NCBI RefSeq assembly: GCF_010389155.1
Contig: NC_057764.1
Location: 5,270,001-5,334,000, forward strand
From: Erigeron canadensis
Taxonomy: Eukaryota > Streptophyta > Magnoliopsida > Asterales > Asteraceae
Reading direction: 5' to 3'
DNA: 64,000 nt
Shown here: one piece after another, positions 1-12,927 of the stretch
Position numbering within the stretch: the stretch's first letter is position 1
How the letters are laid out: each line of letters opens with the position of its first letter
Translations under genes and position numbers: made by a program
Notes under the pieces: generated by a model
Seen by the model: only the letters and a program-made list of their open reading frames with translations
Databases searched by the model: none
Told to the model about the DNA's origin: nothing

Positions 1-376
1 TTAGATAATAATTAGGATTGTTATAATGTCTTTTATAACAATTAGGACTCTTGATTTGAGTGACAATTGTAACTTTAAAAAATTAAATATAAATACCTTT
101 TGTAACTTTTTTTAAAAAAGTTTTAAAAATCTCAATTTAATGGCTAAAAATAAATAAAAATAAATTATTCAGGGCTAAAAAGTGTAAATTATTGATGAAA
201 AACAAAAAAGTGTAAACTAATGAGATTTTTATAAATTAATATAAATACTAATATAATAATATATGTGGATAATTATTATTAAGATTTTTAATTTATAATT
301 AATGACATAAGAGAAAATCAATTTGATGAAATTGATCGATTTGATGAGTTAATAAGTTATTAATTAAACTGTTTTA
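1..376. repeat. AT-rich dispersed repeat, copy 1 (no gene)
   Basis: No gene is seen. The stretch from about 160 to 376 recurs, diverged, at about 890-1030 and 5040-5225. Shared blocks include 'aaaaagtgtaaattatt', 'aagatttttaattt' and a run beginning 'aatgacat'. The repeat is unclassified. The copy at 5040-5225 directly precedes the LINE remnant. Confidence 0.4.
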
Positions 377-875
377 TCTATATAAATATTAAAACAGTAG
401 GAATCCTAGTTTTTTAAAACCCTCTTTAATTTAAAACTATTTTTAAAATTTGCCACATAAGATTTTATCCTATGTGTCATCTCTATAATTTTCCACAATA
501 TTTATTTATTTATGCAATAAAAATATTAAATATATATTGGTATGTAAAAAATAAAATTATGAAATTGATAAAATTGATTTTGTTTCCTAAAAACCAACAT
601 TAGTTTCACATAGATATTACATAATTGTGTCGACACATCACACCATAGTCATATTTTTTTTTAAAGTTGGTTTTTGATTTCATCTTCAAATTCTTTTTGA
701 CTTTTAATATGAAAAGTAATTGGGTTGTTAATTTTTATGTGCTTTATAGATCATTATATTTCTCAAAAAAATTATATGCTTTAATGTATTATTATATATT
801 AGTTCATGTTCATTTTTATTCTTTTTACGTAGGTTATTTTAAATAGCCGCACATTGTGCGGGTAGAAGACTTAGT
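377..875 (+). mobile_element. Helitron-like element (putative, about 0.5 kb)
   Basis: It begins with TC after an A (A|TCTATATAA) and ends with a short hairpin (CCGCAC-ATT-GTGCGG) 10-12 bases before CTTAG|T. Helitrons are known for TC...CTRR ends, a 3' hairpin and insertion between A and T. The final CTTAG deviates from CTAG. The unclassified AT-rich repeat lies on both sides (about 240-376 and 890-1030). No ORF is present. Confidence 0.4.
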
Positions 876-2023
876 AGTATATATAAAGATTTGGATAATG
901 ATTATTAAGATTTTTAATTTGTAGTTAATCTAAATGATGACATAAGCGAAAATCAAATTGATGAAAATTGAGCGTTTTGATTGCTTAATAAGTCATTAGT
1001 TCAACTGTTTTATAGTATATATTAAGATTAAGATAAGATTAAGATTAAGATAATTGAAAAACGAAAATTGTCAAAAGTACCAAACACTCTCAAAAACCAT
1101 TAAAAATCCTAAAACTTGCTATAAACCATAGGTATCTACGTATCTATTCAATTCTTTATTGTTAGTTTGTTACTTTGCACGATTACAAGTTATTGCTAAA
1201 AAATTCGTGCCTAATCTACTTTCAATCCTAGTTCTGTCACAAATTAAACAAATTTGTCATTTGATTCGCCCAAAACCAAACCGAATCATAATGCTGTATC
1301 CAAATAACCCTAATGACAATTGATAAACCAATAAAACCCATTTTTTTTCTTTCACTTTTAACGTTTTACTATCATCCTACCAAGTTGCTAATGGAAAGAT
1401 ACAATAATAGCAAAGAAACAATTGAACCAGTTGAATACCGCAACATGGATGAGTAGGGCAGAATTAAAGACAAGTGAGACTTAATTGATTGGTTGAAAAT
1501 TGTTATATAAATCGATACAGATTTGATTTGTTTCATAATAAATAAATAATAAATATATATATTGCTTTTTGTATGTATGTATTGTTATAATTATTAAATG
1601 TGAAAGTGAATAAGCTATCTTAAGAAGTCAACTATATATGAGAAAAGGTCGACCTTTAAGTGGTTGTGCCATCAACTAATTAAATTGTAAACACTTCGGT
1701 CCCAGATAAAAGGTTTTTGTCATGAGAAAATATCTGTGACAAGAAAAGTTCAATTCAGACAAATAAATAGCGCCATCCTTTTAGGAACCAAATTAGATAA
1801 CTAGGCAGGTAGCTAACTGTATTTTCATGCAACTTATGGTCAAACTATATCATCATTCATTATTGTTAGTTATAACTTTTTCTTCTTAATACCTTTTTTG
1901 TGAATACAATTTTTATAATGCCATTGTATAAAATCTTCCCAATACATACAAGAAATAATGAGCGACAATTTTTAGGTTGGGAGAAATGCTATAGTAGAAA
2001 CGAAGAGGAAGAAACAAGAGTAT
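876..2023. other. AT-rich intergenic DNA
   Basis: Positions 890-1030 are copy 2 of the AT-rich repeat seen at 160-376. The rest is AT-rich DNA with no ORF, RNA gene or clear repeat that I can support. Confidence 0.5.
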
Positions 2024-2229
2024 GCCAAATTTAGCCAATGGGTTGGTGACAAGGTCTTTCACCTTGACGAAATCCATTAGGGTTCAAATCTCACTTCCTA
2101 CATTTGTAGAAGTGGATTATCTCAGGCATGCGTGATTTGAGCTCAGCATACTGCCCAATTAGATGTCGCTGTGGTGTCTCGAATGCTAACTACTAACTAC
2201 TAACAACTAACTCGTTGTCGTTGTTCAGA

Positions 2230-2268
<39 letters not shown>

Positions 2269-2280
2269 TAAGCCAAATTT
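2024..2280 (+). mobile_element. SINE, family A, with target duplication
   Basis: The body is about 2033-2271. A tRNA-like head carries a B-box-like GGTTCAAATC at about 2090, and the 3' end is an (ATA)n tail (about 2230-2268). The 9-base direct repeat GCCAAATTT flanks it exactly (2024-2032 and 2272-2280), as expected from LINE-driven integration. A second copy lies inverted at 45347-45558. The B-box and dispersion argue against a functional tRNA. Confidence 0.8.
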
Positions 2281-2349
2281 GTTTAGCTAATGATTCATAC
2301 ATCATTTTCTTATGCTAGAGGTGACATAACAGGTTATACAAACTTGTTA

Positions 2350-2449
2350 ATGCACTAACTTATAAACGTTAAACACAAACACAATAACTAATCGTTTCAA
2401 TGCACTAACTTATAAAGGTTAAACACAAACACAATAACTAATCGTTTCA
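2350..2449. repeat. Tandem duplication, about 49 bp x 2
   Basis: Two adjacent near-identical units start 'tgcactaacttataaa' and end 'actaatcgtttca'. They differ by one base (acg versus agg). This is a recent local duplication with no coding content. Confidence 0.85.
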
Positions 2450-2978
2450 TTTTTTTCAAGTAGTAACGTAACACAATTTTTAACAAGTTACACGATAAAA
2501 TATCTGAAAAGAAAAATGTTAATATACATTTCTATGGTTCCTAACAAAAATGAGCAGGTGTTAACGGATAAATTTGTGTCTACACATTATCATAATGGGT
2601 ATTAAAATGTCAATTTGTACTTAAACATATTTCTTAACGGGTCTTAACACGTTACACGAACTTTTATTATGTCAGTTTTTCTAAACACGAACATGATATG
2701 AATCATGTTAAGGTCAAACACCAAATCTGTTAATTTTGTATGATCTTAATAGTTTTCTTGTCAAAATTGTCGGCTTTACTTTACACCATCAAACTTTTGA
2801 TTTACCTTATTGTAGCTTGCAGAACCCTAAAATAATCGTTTAATGTGTACGGCTAAAAACTATGTAGCATACGAATCATCAAGCAATTTATATACAATAT
2901 TTAAGTCTGGTATTTAATATCCAGAAAAGATATTTTTATAAGGTTTTTATTTTTTACCATTTTCTCCGAGTTATCACA

Positions 2979-3790
2979 TCTCTATCTTTATAATAAATAA
3001 AAGACAATTGTTTTTTAAAAGTATTTTTAAAAAATATGTGATGTGGCAAATCTATATTTTTTCTTAAAAGATCTTTATTTTAAGAGAAAAATCCATAAAA
3101 AGGTAACCTATTTATATGAATTTCCTATTAAAGATAACCTATTTTGTTTTCGTCTATTTAAAAGATCCTATTTTCAAAAAGTTCCTAATAAAGGATATTT
3201 TATTAGTTTTTGACAGACGGAGCTCGTTAAGTGCCACATCATCGATGCCACGTCATCAGTTTTGCTGACTTGGCACTTGACTTTGACCGGTCAAAGTCAA
3301 GTCAAGTGCCACATCAAAGTCAAGTGCCACGTCAGCAAAAAAATGATGACATGGCATCGATGACGTGGTACTTAACGAGCTCCGTCTGTCAAAAACTAAC
3401 GAGATACCCTTTATTAGAAACTTTTTGAAAATATGATCATTTAAATAGACGAAAACAAAATAGGTTACCTTTAATAGAAAATTTATGTAAATAGGTTACC
3501 TTTTTATGGATTTAACCCTTATTTTAATTATGATGTCATAAATAGTTTACAATTTTTTTAATTAAAAATAGCTCACTAAATGTTTATTTAAAGTTCTTAA
3601 TCTTTTATATAGTATAATCCTTTTATGTTTTGTTAATAGAATAGGTACTTTAATTTATAAATTATTGTGTTATTCAATTTTCTATCTCCATATCGATTTA
3701 TAATATATTAATAATAAAAATTACATACATATTTTTGAGTTTTATAATTTGAATTAAAACATCCGGGTTGAACCCGGATAAATTCGCTAG
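2979..3790 (+). mobile_element. Helitron interrupted by a MITE
   Basis: The 5' end is A|TCTCTATC and the 3' end is a perfect hairpin (ATCCGGGTT-AACCCGGAT) followed about 10 bases later by CTAG|T at 3787-3790. These are standard non-autonomous Helitron ends. The element contains a complete foldback MITE (3084-3518), so the Helitron inserted first and the MITE later. No RepHel ORF is present. The 5' boundary is less certain than the 3' end. Confidence 0.6.
3084..3518. mobile_element. Foldback MITE, Mutator-like, 9-bp target duplication
   Basis: Terminal inverted repeats contain AAATCCATAAAAAGGTAACC and extend inward almost to the centre, so each strand could form a long hairpin. The central part has internal repeats of GTCAAGTGCCAC. 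TTATTTTAA occurs on both sides (3075-3083 and 3519-3527). A 9-bp duplication fits Mutator-type transposition. The 65-codon frame inside is incidental. Confidence 0.8.
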
Positions 3791-3890
3791 TATGATAAAA
3801 AGAGAGTAATTTAGTTTTTCTAAACTTTTATATATGTGTATAACATCCACGAATATATCAATTTACATAGATCGTAATATAAAAGAGAAG

Positions 3891-4008
3891 TAATAAATCT
3901 CAACAAGTTTTAGCCATCTACAACAATGCATATTTTATACACTTGTACACTGTGCAATATAATATATACATTTGTTGTCGATGGCTAAAATTTGATTTAG
4001 ATTTATCA
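3891..4008. mobile_element. Short foldback element (MITE), copy 1
   Basis: About 55 bases pair with the downstream half. The left arm reads TTTTAGCCATCTACAACAA and the right arm reverse-complements to TTTTAGCCATCGACAACAA. A diverged relative lies at 6614-6738. It could give a hairpin RNA, but nothing shows transcription. Confidence 0.6.
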
Positions 4009-4009
4009 T

Positions 4010-5230
4010 TGCCCAATATAAAAACTTGATCAAGGTAGGGCGTTTGTTTTATCTATTACAACTAGATTTTGGGCTCGTATCCAATACACAGAGTTACAAC
4101 TTCATCAATATTAGATTTAATTTATTATCATTTAAAATTTACTCGTAGTTTACAATCTTTAGTAATAGAAAGTTGATCTATAATATAAAACTTTGAGTTT
4201 TATAGTGAAATATTTTTTAAAATATGTTTATCGAATATGTTTACTGGACATACATAATGATATTTGCATATTACAAAAGCATAATATGTCCATCAAAGTT
4301 GTAAATTGTGGCATACTTAGCGATATTTAAATTTTAAAAAATCATAATAGGTCACTATCGTTTTATTTGATTTATTGTTACACAAGGTAATATTACATTC
4401 TTATTTTACACTTTTAAGAATAATATTTTTTTTAGATGAAACATATTTATTTTTTAGTAATTAATTTTATATTTATATGATAGAATGCATAAATAAGATA
4501 TATAATAGCTATTATTCTATTGAATATATAGTAGTCATTATTCCATTAGATATATATTAGTTATTTTTTATGTATTATATTGGAATTAATGGTTAAAAAG
4601 TATAAATTTGTAATTGAAAACAAAAAAGTGTAATTTAAAGTCAAAATTGAAAACAAAAGTCAACTTTAAAAATTGAGAGTTGTAATTGTTAATAAGTTTT
4701 TAAAGCAATTGCCTTTTAGTATATTAAAAAAGAAAAGGTTTTATGGAAGAAAAAAATTAGAAATAAAATGTTGAAATTTTTTAAATTAATCAAATGGTGA
4801 AAATCTAAAACAAAATTCTCAAGTTGATACCTACAAATTATAATAATTATATATAATAAACCCACATGTGTAGTTTAAATACACAGATTCGTTTCCTTTT
4901 GGGTGCCTAAATCGTGTGGGATTAGGATGGAGGTATTGTACCGACATCATATGGCTCATACAGGTGACTCGATAGGTATCCAATTGTGGTACCGGGGCTA
5001 GGGTTCCCACTATTAACTTTTTTTAAATTAAGTATTTAATGAGGGTAAAAAGTGTAAATTATTAAATGGAAAAAAAATGTAAATTAGTGAGATTTTTTTT
5101 TTTCTACAAATATAAATATTAATATACGACTATACGAGTAATATACTAATATATTTGGATAATGATTATTAGGATTTTTTAATTTATAATTAAATTAATA
5201 ATGACATTATCAACTACCAATTTGATAAAA
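4010..5230. other. AT-rich intergenic DNA with AT-rich repeat, copy 3
   Basis: No gene is seen. About 5040-5225 matches the repeat described at 160-376. The matching runs on to the start of the LINE remnant, whose nominal first codons (5201-5230) therefore belong to this repeat. Confidence 0.45.
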
Positions 5231-6192
5231 TCAAGAACTATGATTAAGCGAGGTCAGTTGTATTTGGATAATGATTATGTGTGGCACAATATTAATAGTG
5301 TGAATAGTGTGGCTCGTGATCTTGATTCGGTTGGCATTGTTCCTCTTCAATCTCTTTCGGAAAAAACTGGTAATGGTAATGGCACCTGTTTTTGGCTTAA
5401 TGAGTGGAATGGTAATGTTAGTTTGGCTTCCAAATTTCCAAGATTATTCAATTTAGAGCTTTCAAAAAACGCTTTCAATTCTGATCGATGGAAAGATAAT
5501 GCTTTGGTTTCTAACTGGAGAAGACAAATCCGTGGTGGGGCTGAATCTAGTGAACTGAATCACCTTACGAGTCTGTTGAGTTTGGTGGTTCTTGTTGATG
5601 AATCGAATAAATGGAAATTTTCTAACTCGAGCATGAAGGAATTTTCGGTGAAAGGTATGCATCACATGATTGACGAGGTTTTGCTTACTAATAGTCAAGT
5701 AGCTACTAGATGGAATAAATTGGTGCCGCGAAAGGTCAATATACTTGGGTGGAGGGTCCTTTTAAATAGAATTCCAACTCGTAGCAACTTGGTTAATAAA
5801 AGTGTGGAATTCTGTCCGATATGTGATAATACAGTGGAAACAAGCGATCACTTATTTGGAAATTGTGAGATTGCTTTAAAAGTATGGAGTTTGGTGGCCA
5901 AATAGCTTCAGATTGGTTCTTTTCCTTTGCTTGGCCCTACTGACATTATCCAATTTATGGATAACATGCATATATCAATGGTAAAAAAGATATATTTGAA
6001 GCCATAATTTTTTGTACTTGGTGGTTGATTTGGAAGTTTCGGAACGAGGAGGTTTTCAACAATGAGAATCATCGTAAGGAGTTTCTGTTCAATCTCATAG
6101 TTGCCCTGTCGTATTCGTGGTATTCTGCTAGGTGCAAAAAGAAAATGATTACTTGGGTGGAATGGCTCAGTTGTCCTTCTCTTGTCTCTTAG
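5201..6192 (+). pseudogene. LINE ORF2 C-terminal remnant (reverse-transcriptase zinc-binding domain)
   Basis: The open part is 5201-5905 (234 codons). It has the C-terminal segment found after the reverse transcriptase in plant non-LTR retrotransposons: a GNG...FW...W block near residues 57-70, a WN.LVPRKV...W block near 170-185, and a zinc-binding C-x2-C...H...C at residues 205, 208, 217 and 222. A shifted frame continues to a stop at 6190-6192 (W-W-L-I-W-K region), then a T-rich 3' tail ends in A-rich sequence near 6330. Endonuclease and polymerase domains are absent, consistent with 5' truncation at insertion. The first roughly ten codons come from a flanking repeat. It is non-functional. 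Confidence 0.8.
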
Positions 6193-6613
6193 TCTTCATG
6201 TTCCTTTTGTTTAGCATTGATCTAGATATCATTTCATTTTTGTAATCGTAACTTTTTGTACTTTTGGGCTCTCTAATACTTTGCTAAGTGGCCTTTTAAT
6301 TTTAATATATTGTTGTTCTAAAAATAAAAAAGTTGAATTTTATATAGATAAAGATTGGGCCATTAAAAGATATTTCTTAATTAGTACTTGTAAATTTGTA
6401 ATAGCCTTATAGATGTGAATTATGCTTTTTTTTATTTGAAAAGTGATTTTAATAAGTATCACATGCCAGTAAGATCTACATATATCTATATCTATCTACT
6501 ATACAGAAAAGACTTGAGTATACAGTAAAGTAAGTAGAGCCGGTCTCAGTATTTAAGTATTCAGCCACAAAAAGATCCACCAGCCCTTATAACGAATTCA
6601 TATATAAGATGGA

Positions 6614-6738
6614 TACTGAATCTACAACATATTTTAGCCATATACAACAAATGTACATATCTGCACAATACACGATTGTATAAAGCATAGATTGTTATAG
6701 ACGGCTAACTACTGTTGTAAATTTATTACTCGCCAGTA
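6614..6738. mobile_element. Short foldback element (MITE), copy 2
   Basis: An imperfect inverted repeat has arms containing TTTTAGCCATATACAACAA and, in reverse, TTAGCCGTCTATAACAA. It is related to 3891-4008. It lies between the LINE remnant and the COBRA-like gene. Confidence 0.5.
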
Positions 6739-7184
6739 TATAAACAACTATTATCAAAAAATTATGACTAATTTAAAGTATATAGAAATTTGTGCCCCTA
6801 AAATAAATGGGCCTGGGCCCTGGGACAGGGCTTGGGTTTCTCCAGCCCAGTTAAGTGTTGTGAATATGTTACATATATACTTCATGGGAATCAAGTATTA
6901 AGTTGCATACAGAAAGGCATATGATGCAAAAACAACCAAACACCTACTATAGTACTATATTATGGCATAGCCAAACATTTAATATGAACAACAAACGAGT
7001 CAAGCAACTTATTATGGCTTAAATCACCACTTTGCTATGATGCATAAAAAAGTATACAAAATTTTTAAAAGTGACTGTAGTTTGAAAAAGAGTATTTGAC
7101 GACTCTTTTCTAAGTTGAAGTGTAACAACTTTCTATTTGTATGTATATATACATAATTAATTAATTGTCAAAAATACAATTGTA

Positions 7185-9935
7185 TTAAAAGCTTAGAAGT
7201 TTGAAGCTGCAAAGCATGATTATGAAGAGTATTAGACTACCAAGAGGTCTATCCATATAAGTACCATTCGGAAGCATTGGGTAAGTATCTGGAGATGGCA
7301 TGACACAGTTTTCACCTGCAAAGTAAATGGTTCTTGGCAAAGCCCAACCGTTGCGTAATGTGAATGTTTTGTGATCCTTGGCTAGAAGTATCTCTGTGGA
7401 GACCGAGCCCACTTGATCCTTGTCTGCACTCAAAAGCTTGTTGTTGTAGTAGTCTAAACCCCAAAAGAGGGCTAGATCATCTGCATATTTATTTGAGTTT
7501 GTGAAATGAGAGATATTGAAATATTTGAGTTTAACATTGATAGGAAACTTAGACTCTTTAATGTTTGGGATTACATTTACCTAAGATCCCAGCGGTATGA
7601 AGCAAAGTAGTGTTGAAGCTATAAGTTGTTGCATGTTGACTGAACCCGGGATGGTGAACCAAGATGTTCCAGTTAGTGTAGTTTCGGTTGTAGTTTAGAT
7701 TGGTAACAGTCAGCTTCACCCTCCAATGATCCTTGTAATTGGTTTTAATATGCCAATGGATTCGAATGGGGCACATATGATCCGTGCATCTCAAAGTGTC
7801 CAAACTAGTGACATATTCCGAACTACTAGTACCACTGTTCATCGCATCACACATATTTAATACACATTAGATTCAAGTAGCTAGATCTCTAATGAAAAAA
7901 AATTATATAGAAACTAGGTAATGCGCACACGTACCTAATGCACGATAACGTTTTCTTGTCTGCTGGTCTGCAACCGCAGCTGCATTGAGGGCATGTGGTG
8001 ATTTCTGGGCTGTAAAATGTTGACAGTGAAACACAACATACTGGTGTTTTGTTAGCCAAATAACTAGAGTATGTGCATGTTGATTTCCATGTTTCTGAAA
8101 ACAAGAAAGTTATGGTCAAAGACGATTCAAGTTAATTTTAATCCAAAATAAATAAGGCTGTAAATATTAACTACAATGGGATGCATCAAATAGGTTAAAT
8201 GGGTCATGTACCCTTGAAAGTCATGATTATCATTGTAATAATAGGTAATTAATATTAACATATTTATTATCAGAAAATGAACAAGAAAGTGTACTAGCTA
8301 GTAGCTAGAAATGAGCAGTTTTACCCAAACTCGTTTTGACCCGTTATCCAACCAGCCCATTTTGCCATCTCTACAGCAAAAGCACATATATAAACCAAAT
8401 GAGTGTTAACAAATCAGTTAAATATTTAGAATGCTATCTTACTGAGAACTTCTTCTCTTCTTCTTCCTCCATCAACAAGCGAAGCAGTTGGTTTAGTCTC
8501 TTCAATAAGGCTACAAGTATAACCAGGGCCCGGCGCCAGCAAAGTAAGATTTACAGGAATCTGTAAAGAAACATTTCCTTGTATGTTACCAACAACAATA
8601 TCGAATGAGGAAGATGATTCTGGAGGGTTAATAGCTGAAGCAGCAAGAAGACCACCACGACAGCAGTTCTCTGGTGAGTTAGGAGGGCGTAAGTCTGGCA
8701 TCAGATCAACTATCTCGGGAGATGGCATACAGCTATGTGGTATCTGATCTTTGAAAGTAGAGCAATTTCCTCTGTGTGTTGCAACTGCACCAGATATTGA
8801 CCAGATTATCTCGTTGTTTGTCCATGTGAATCCCAACTTCCACCCGGGGTTGTCTACTTGACGATACTGATAGTAATTTTGGATACTTACCCTTGCCTGC
8901 AATAACCAATGCAAAAAATGTAATTAAAAATATGATATAATCCTCCTTATACATTTGCGTTATTGCCTGAGCTTATAAAACAGAACGCTCTAAGGTATAT
9001 CTGGTGTTAATAATGTCGGGCTCCAGCAAAGTACCTTCGGCCTAACACTTGCCTTTGAAAAAATACACATCTCTATCCTCTATAGCTATACACTGGGGGT
9101 TAACTCGGCAAACAGTTTGTAAAAGTATAGCCATGATTTAATCATGAAATACTATTGATTCATCATTTTAATCTATTCTCTTTTACCTTTTGCATACTTA
9201 TTATTACGGTGCCAACAATAAGTCAAGTTTATAGATGGAAAGATGGGCGGCTTGGGATGTTTGGATAACCAGTCACAACAAATTCAGACTGAAACTATTA
9301 TGTTTAGAAAAAGATGCAAACACACATACACTTATCTTCAAGGTTATCCAACAACCCGCCGATATATATTCAAGGTGACCCAAGAACCCAAGATTGTGGA
9401 TGGAAGTCCCAATGGGGCCATATATGGGGAAAAAATGTGGTGCGTGAATATTTGTCTTGAAAAACCTTTTCATATAAAAAGGTCTTGCGTTGGAGACTTT
9501 GGGTGACTTCAAATAGTTCGACCGGTCTCTGATACTCATATCCTAATTTTTTTTTTCTTCTATGATCTGTTTGAGATAAAACTCATCTCAAAAGATTACT
9601 CACAAGTAATGAAAGTGAAAAGAACTAATATACTTCAGTAATCAGATTGATGAAAATGCAAGACCTTGTTATATATTATAGAAATATGTACTAACCACAT
9701 AGCCATCAGGTGTCCACTGAAGTATGTCAAACGTTACTGTAACATTCCCATTTGGATCCAGAGGGTCATAACAATCTACAATAATATAATCAGAGTTAAG
9801 TCGGAAAAAGAAAACCAACAAAGTAAATTCAATTCAATTGAATTCGATAGGGAGTCATATAAGATAGATGCCTGCTAGACTGCATATCGCAAACAGCAAC
9901 GCCAATATCAAAGGTAAACACCATCTTGGATTCAT
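7185..9935 (-). CDS. COBL: COBRA-like GPI-anchored protein, complete, six exons
   Basis: COBRA-like proteins are secreted, GPI-anchored proteins acting in cellulose deposition and oriented cell expansion. My exons are 9935-9872, 9775-9696, 8896-8443, 8094-7935, 7834-7581 and 7480-7185. They join in phase to 1308 nt, 435 aa, the usual family length. Residues 1-21 are a signal peptide, followed by the family's N-terminal YDPLDPNGN motif and WTPDGYV. Further on are NCCRGG, the diagnostic CCVS (about 219-222), CTDHMCPIRIHWH, and a C-terminal GENCVMPSP...LPNG block followed by a hydrophobic tail typical of a GPI signal. Introns 2-5 are GT-AG; intron 1 appears to be GC-AG (AG|GCATCT). Nothing is broken, so it is probably functional. 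The subfamily cannot be assigned without a tree. Confidence 0.92.
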
Positions 9936-12927
9936 TCTTTAAGTATCAGTAAGTCAAGATGCAAAAAATGTTGCAATGGAATGAGACAAGTTAATGATAT
10001 AATATATCTTATAATGGTATCTAGGTGAATTTATTTACTTATCATACATGATTCGGCTAGAATAAACCAAATATCATTGTAAACTTCACCACATGATAGA
10101 AGACAAGTTCCAGTCTTACTCTCTATTCTTATTTAACTCATAAATAGTCTCTTACTTCCCCCCATTGTCTTTACTTATGATAAGCGTGAAACCAAATGAA
10201 AACCGTAGTATCGTTCTTATCAACAGATGTGTAAACACAATCTACAACTATTGCCTTTAAAGATTTTCATATTGTACATTTGAAATCCAAAAGCATTTCT
10301 GGGATTTGCACAAAACATCCAGTTTTAGAAGTGAAAATATGAAGAAGATTCAAACTTTACATGAACTTCAATTCTATGCCAATGTCTTCCATAAAGTATT
10401 TATAATATCAACTTATAATGTAGAAAACAATGGAACAAAACTCATGGTCAACTACAATGCAGAAAAATGCATTGGATGATATGAATAAGTACAGCAGATG
10501 CTATGGTCACCAACTTTTTTAGAACCAATTTTTTTTTGACAAAGCAGATTACACTCGGTAAACCTTATATAAAAGCAATTATAGAAAAAAATAGAAAACT
10601 GGTCCTGTCATGAAAAGGGCATTAGTTCAGACATACCTCAATAATGTGGTTTGAACTATTTATGACCCAAGCCAGTGGCAGATCAAATAACTTAAATTCC
10701 TGACGTCCTCATTAGGCCTACATACCCAAGATCAATACCAAAGAGATTAATGAGTCTAAGATTTGTTGGTTATATGACCATGAAATCATCTTGTCTTACG
10801 TTAGTAGTTTCTCTATTAGGTTCAACATTATAACTGAGTTTTGAGAACCTACAGAAAAAGTTCATTAGATAATGGAAACCATCCAAACTGACAATCCAAA
10901 AACAGCTGTTAAGCCCCTTGATAAAAATGGATCCAAGAACTGTATACAACATTCTTCATGATGAAAACCTTTGAAAACAACCACCCACCAATTAGAGCTT
11001 TTATATTCTGAAACAAAAGACTCATCATTGTTGTAGTCATCGTGATTCAAACAGTTATGACTCTATACACAAGGTTATACATGTTATTAATTTTGTGCTT
11101 TTCGAAATAGCCAAAAGATTGGTCTATGTTGTAAACACTTGATATGGATTAACAATTTATTTATACCCTTGGAATTAAAAAAAAAAAAAAAGGAAAGAAA
11201 CTGTTCTATACGTACAATGGATACAATATGATAATCGCATCACTAATTACTATGATTATGTAAGGAGGACCATTGATTATAATTTAATAACAAATCCCCA
11301 TTTGTCATCAAATTACATTCATAATAACAAGTACTCGTTGCTTAAAAAGTCTGGTCAATATCCAAAAATATAAAAACTCCCTAATCAGAATAGTAAAATG
11401 ATCTCAACCAAAACGTCGATCATAGCGCCCACCAATGTCAGGTTGTTCATGACAATGAAATAATAACAATGCTAAGTATGGTCTCAAGGAGGAATATCAA
11501 TTGTACATGTTTAAAAAGGATCGAGTTTCCATATGATTGCTGGAGTTGCAAAACTCTTTGGAGCAGTGAAAACGAGATGCTTCATTCTTATAGAATGAAC
11601 AAATTGAAGTTTTTACTTGCAGGCAACAACCGCATCGTAACATAAAACATCAAACACAATAAACCGACTCACGTTGATTCCAAAATCACATACTAACATA
11701 CCCATCATATAGTACAGGAGAACTAGGATCATGATCTTCTTCATACAGTTCAAGGTATACATAGATATTACGAACTGCCTTAAAGAGAATCATTTTATAC
11801 TTTTAAGGGGTAAATTATGAAAGAGAATTATTAGAGAATTAGTGGATATCATATGTATCTTTTTATACAAGGGAATTTTTAAGCTAATATTTAGAAGGAT
11901 TTATTATTTTCTTTTTAGATTTGTATGAAATGTGCGACATGTGTGTATTTGCTTTATACCATTTTTTTTTCTTTTCCTTTAAAGCGTTCAATTTCTCAAG
12001 AAATTTTTTCTATACTACCTAATAAAGAGAAGCTACATTTTTGTCTTTAAACTATTCTGTCTTAAAAAAGTCTAAACTACCCCTATCCAAACTATATCTC
12101 TACAACCCTAACACATGATATCTATGAGATATATATATATATATATACACGTTTTCAACCAGAAACATACAAACAAAAACACTCATTCTCTCCAAAACCT
12201 CCTCTCCTTTGCGGCCGAACACCGCCATCACTTCTCCCTACGATCGCCATCATCACCACCGGCGCCTCCATCAGTAATCATTACAACCATCTACGCCACC
12301 ACTCATTCCACCACTCAACAAATTAATCGGTCCCGACGAGGATTGTGGATCAAGAATTTTCGATACCTTCTTGAATTATTTTTGAATTATTTTTCTTCAT
12401 ATTTATAATGTTTTAAATTAGTATACGATCAATTATTTTGGTATTTTCAAACCCTACATATGGTTACATCTTTTGGAACTTTTTGTATATTTTATTTTAG
12501 TAGCGTTTGATATGGATTTTACCCACTATCCGCTAAAGTTCCAACTAAATAACAATAACAATTTAGTGTCACAATAACAATAATCTTCCATTATTCCTCT
12601 AAATTGAACAATATTGTTATTGTTATTTAAATCTTTCTATTTAGTGTCACGCTCCTTTCTATTTTTTGTGGGTATTTTACCCACTGTCCGTTAAAGTTTC
12701 AACTAAATTAACCCCGGATTCAAAAATAAAATACTAAGAAATTATTTTAATGTCAAAATTACAAAAAGTGGTTAATTTATTTATCTCAGGAAATCTTCAA
12801 GTGTTACAATTTATCATGGTAAAAGATATGAGTTCTTTCATCAACATATTCAATTGCAATCAATATATCTCTGTTAACTCTAAATGATTGGTAATGCGTA
12901 CTGTACATTGCAGCAAGCCACCAATCA
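9936..12927. other. Upstream region of the COBRA-like gene; no gene seen
   Basis: The COBRA-like promoter should lie in the first part (minus-strand sense). Short open frames at 10770-11050 and 12115-12408 show no family features. An (AT)n run sits at about 12128-12148. 'acccactRtccgYtaaagttYcaactaaa' occurs twice, near 12520 and 12675, suggesting a small transposon remnant. Confidence 0.5.

Noticed and set aside
3231..3428. 65-codon frame
   Set aside because: Lies entirely in the repeats at the centre of a foldback MITE.
9243..9539. Open frames on both strands in a COBRA-like intron
   Set aside because: They sit between well-supported exons and show no domains.
12115..12408. 97-codon frame
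   Set aside because: Low-complexity start over an (AT)n run and no family resemblance.
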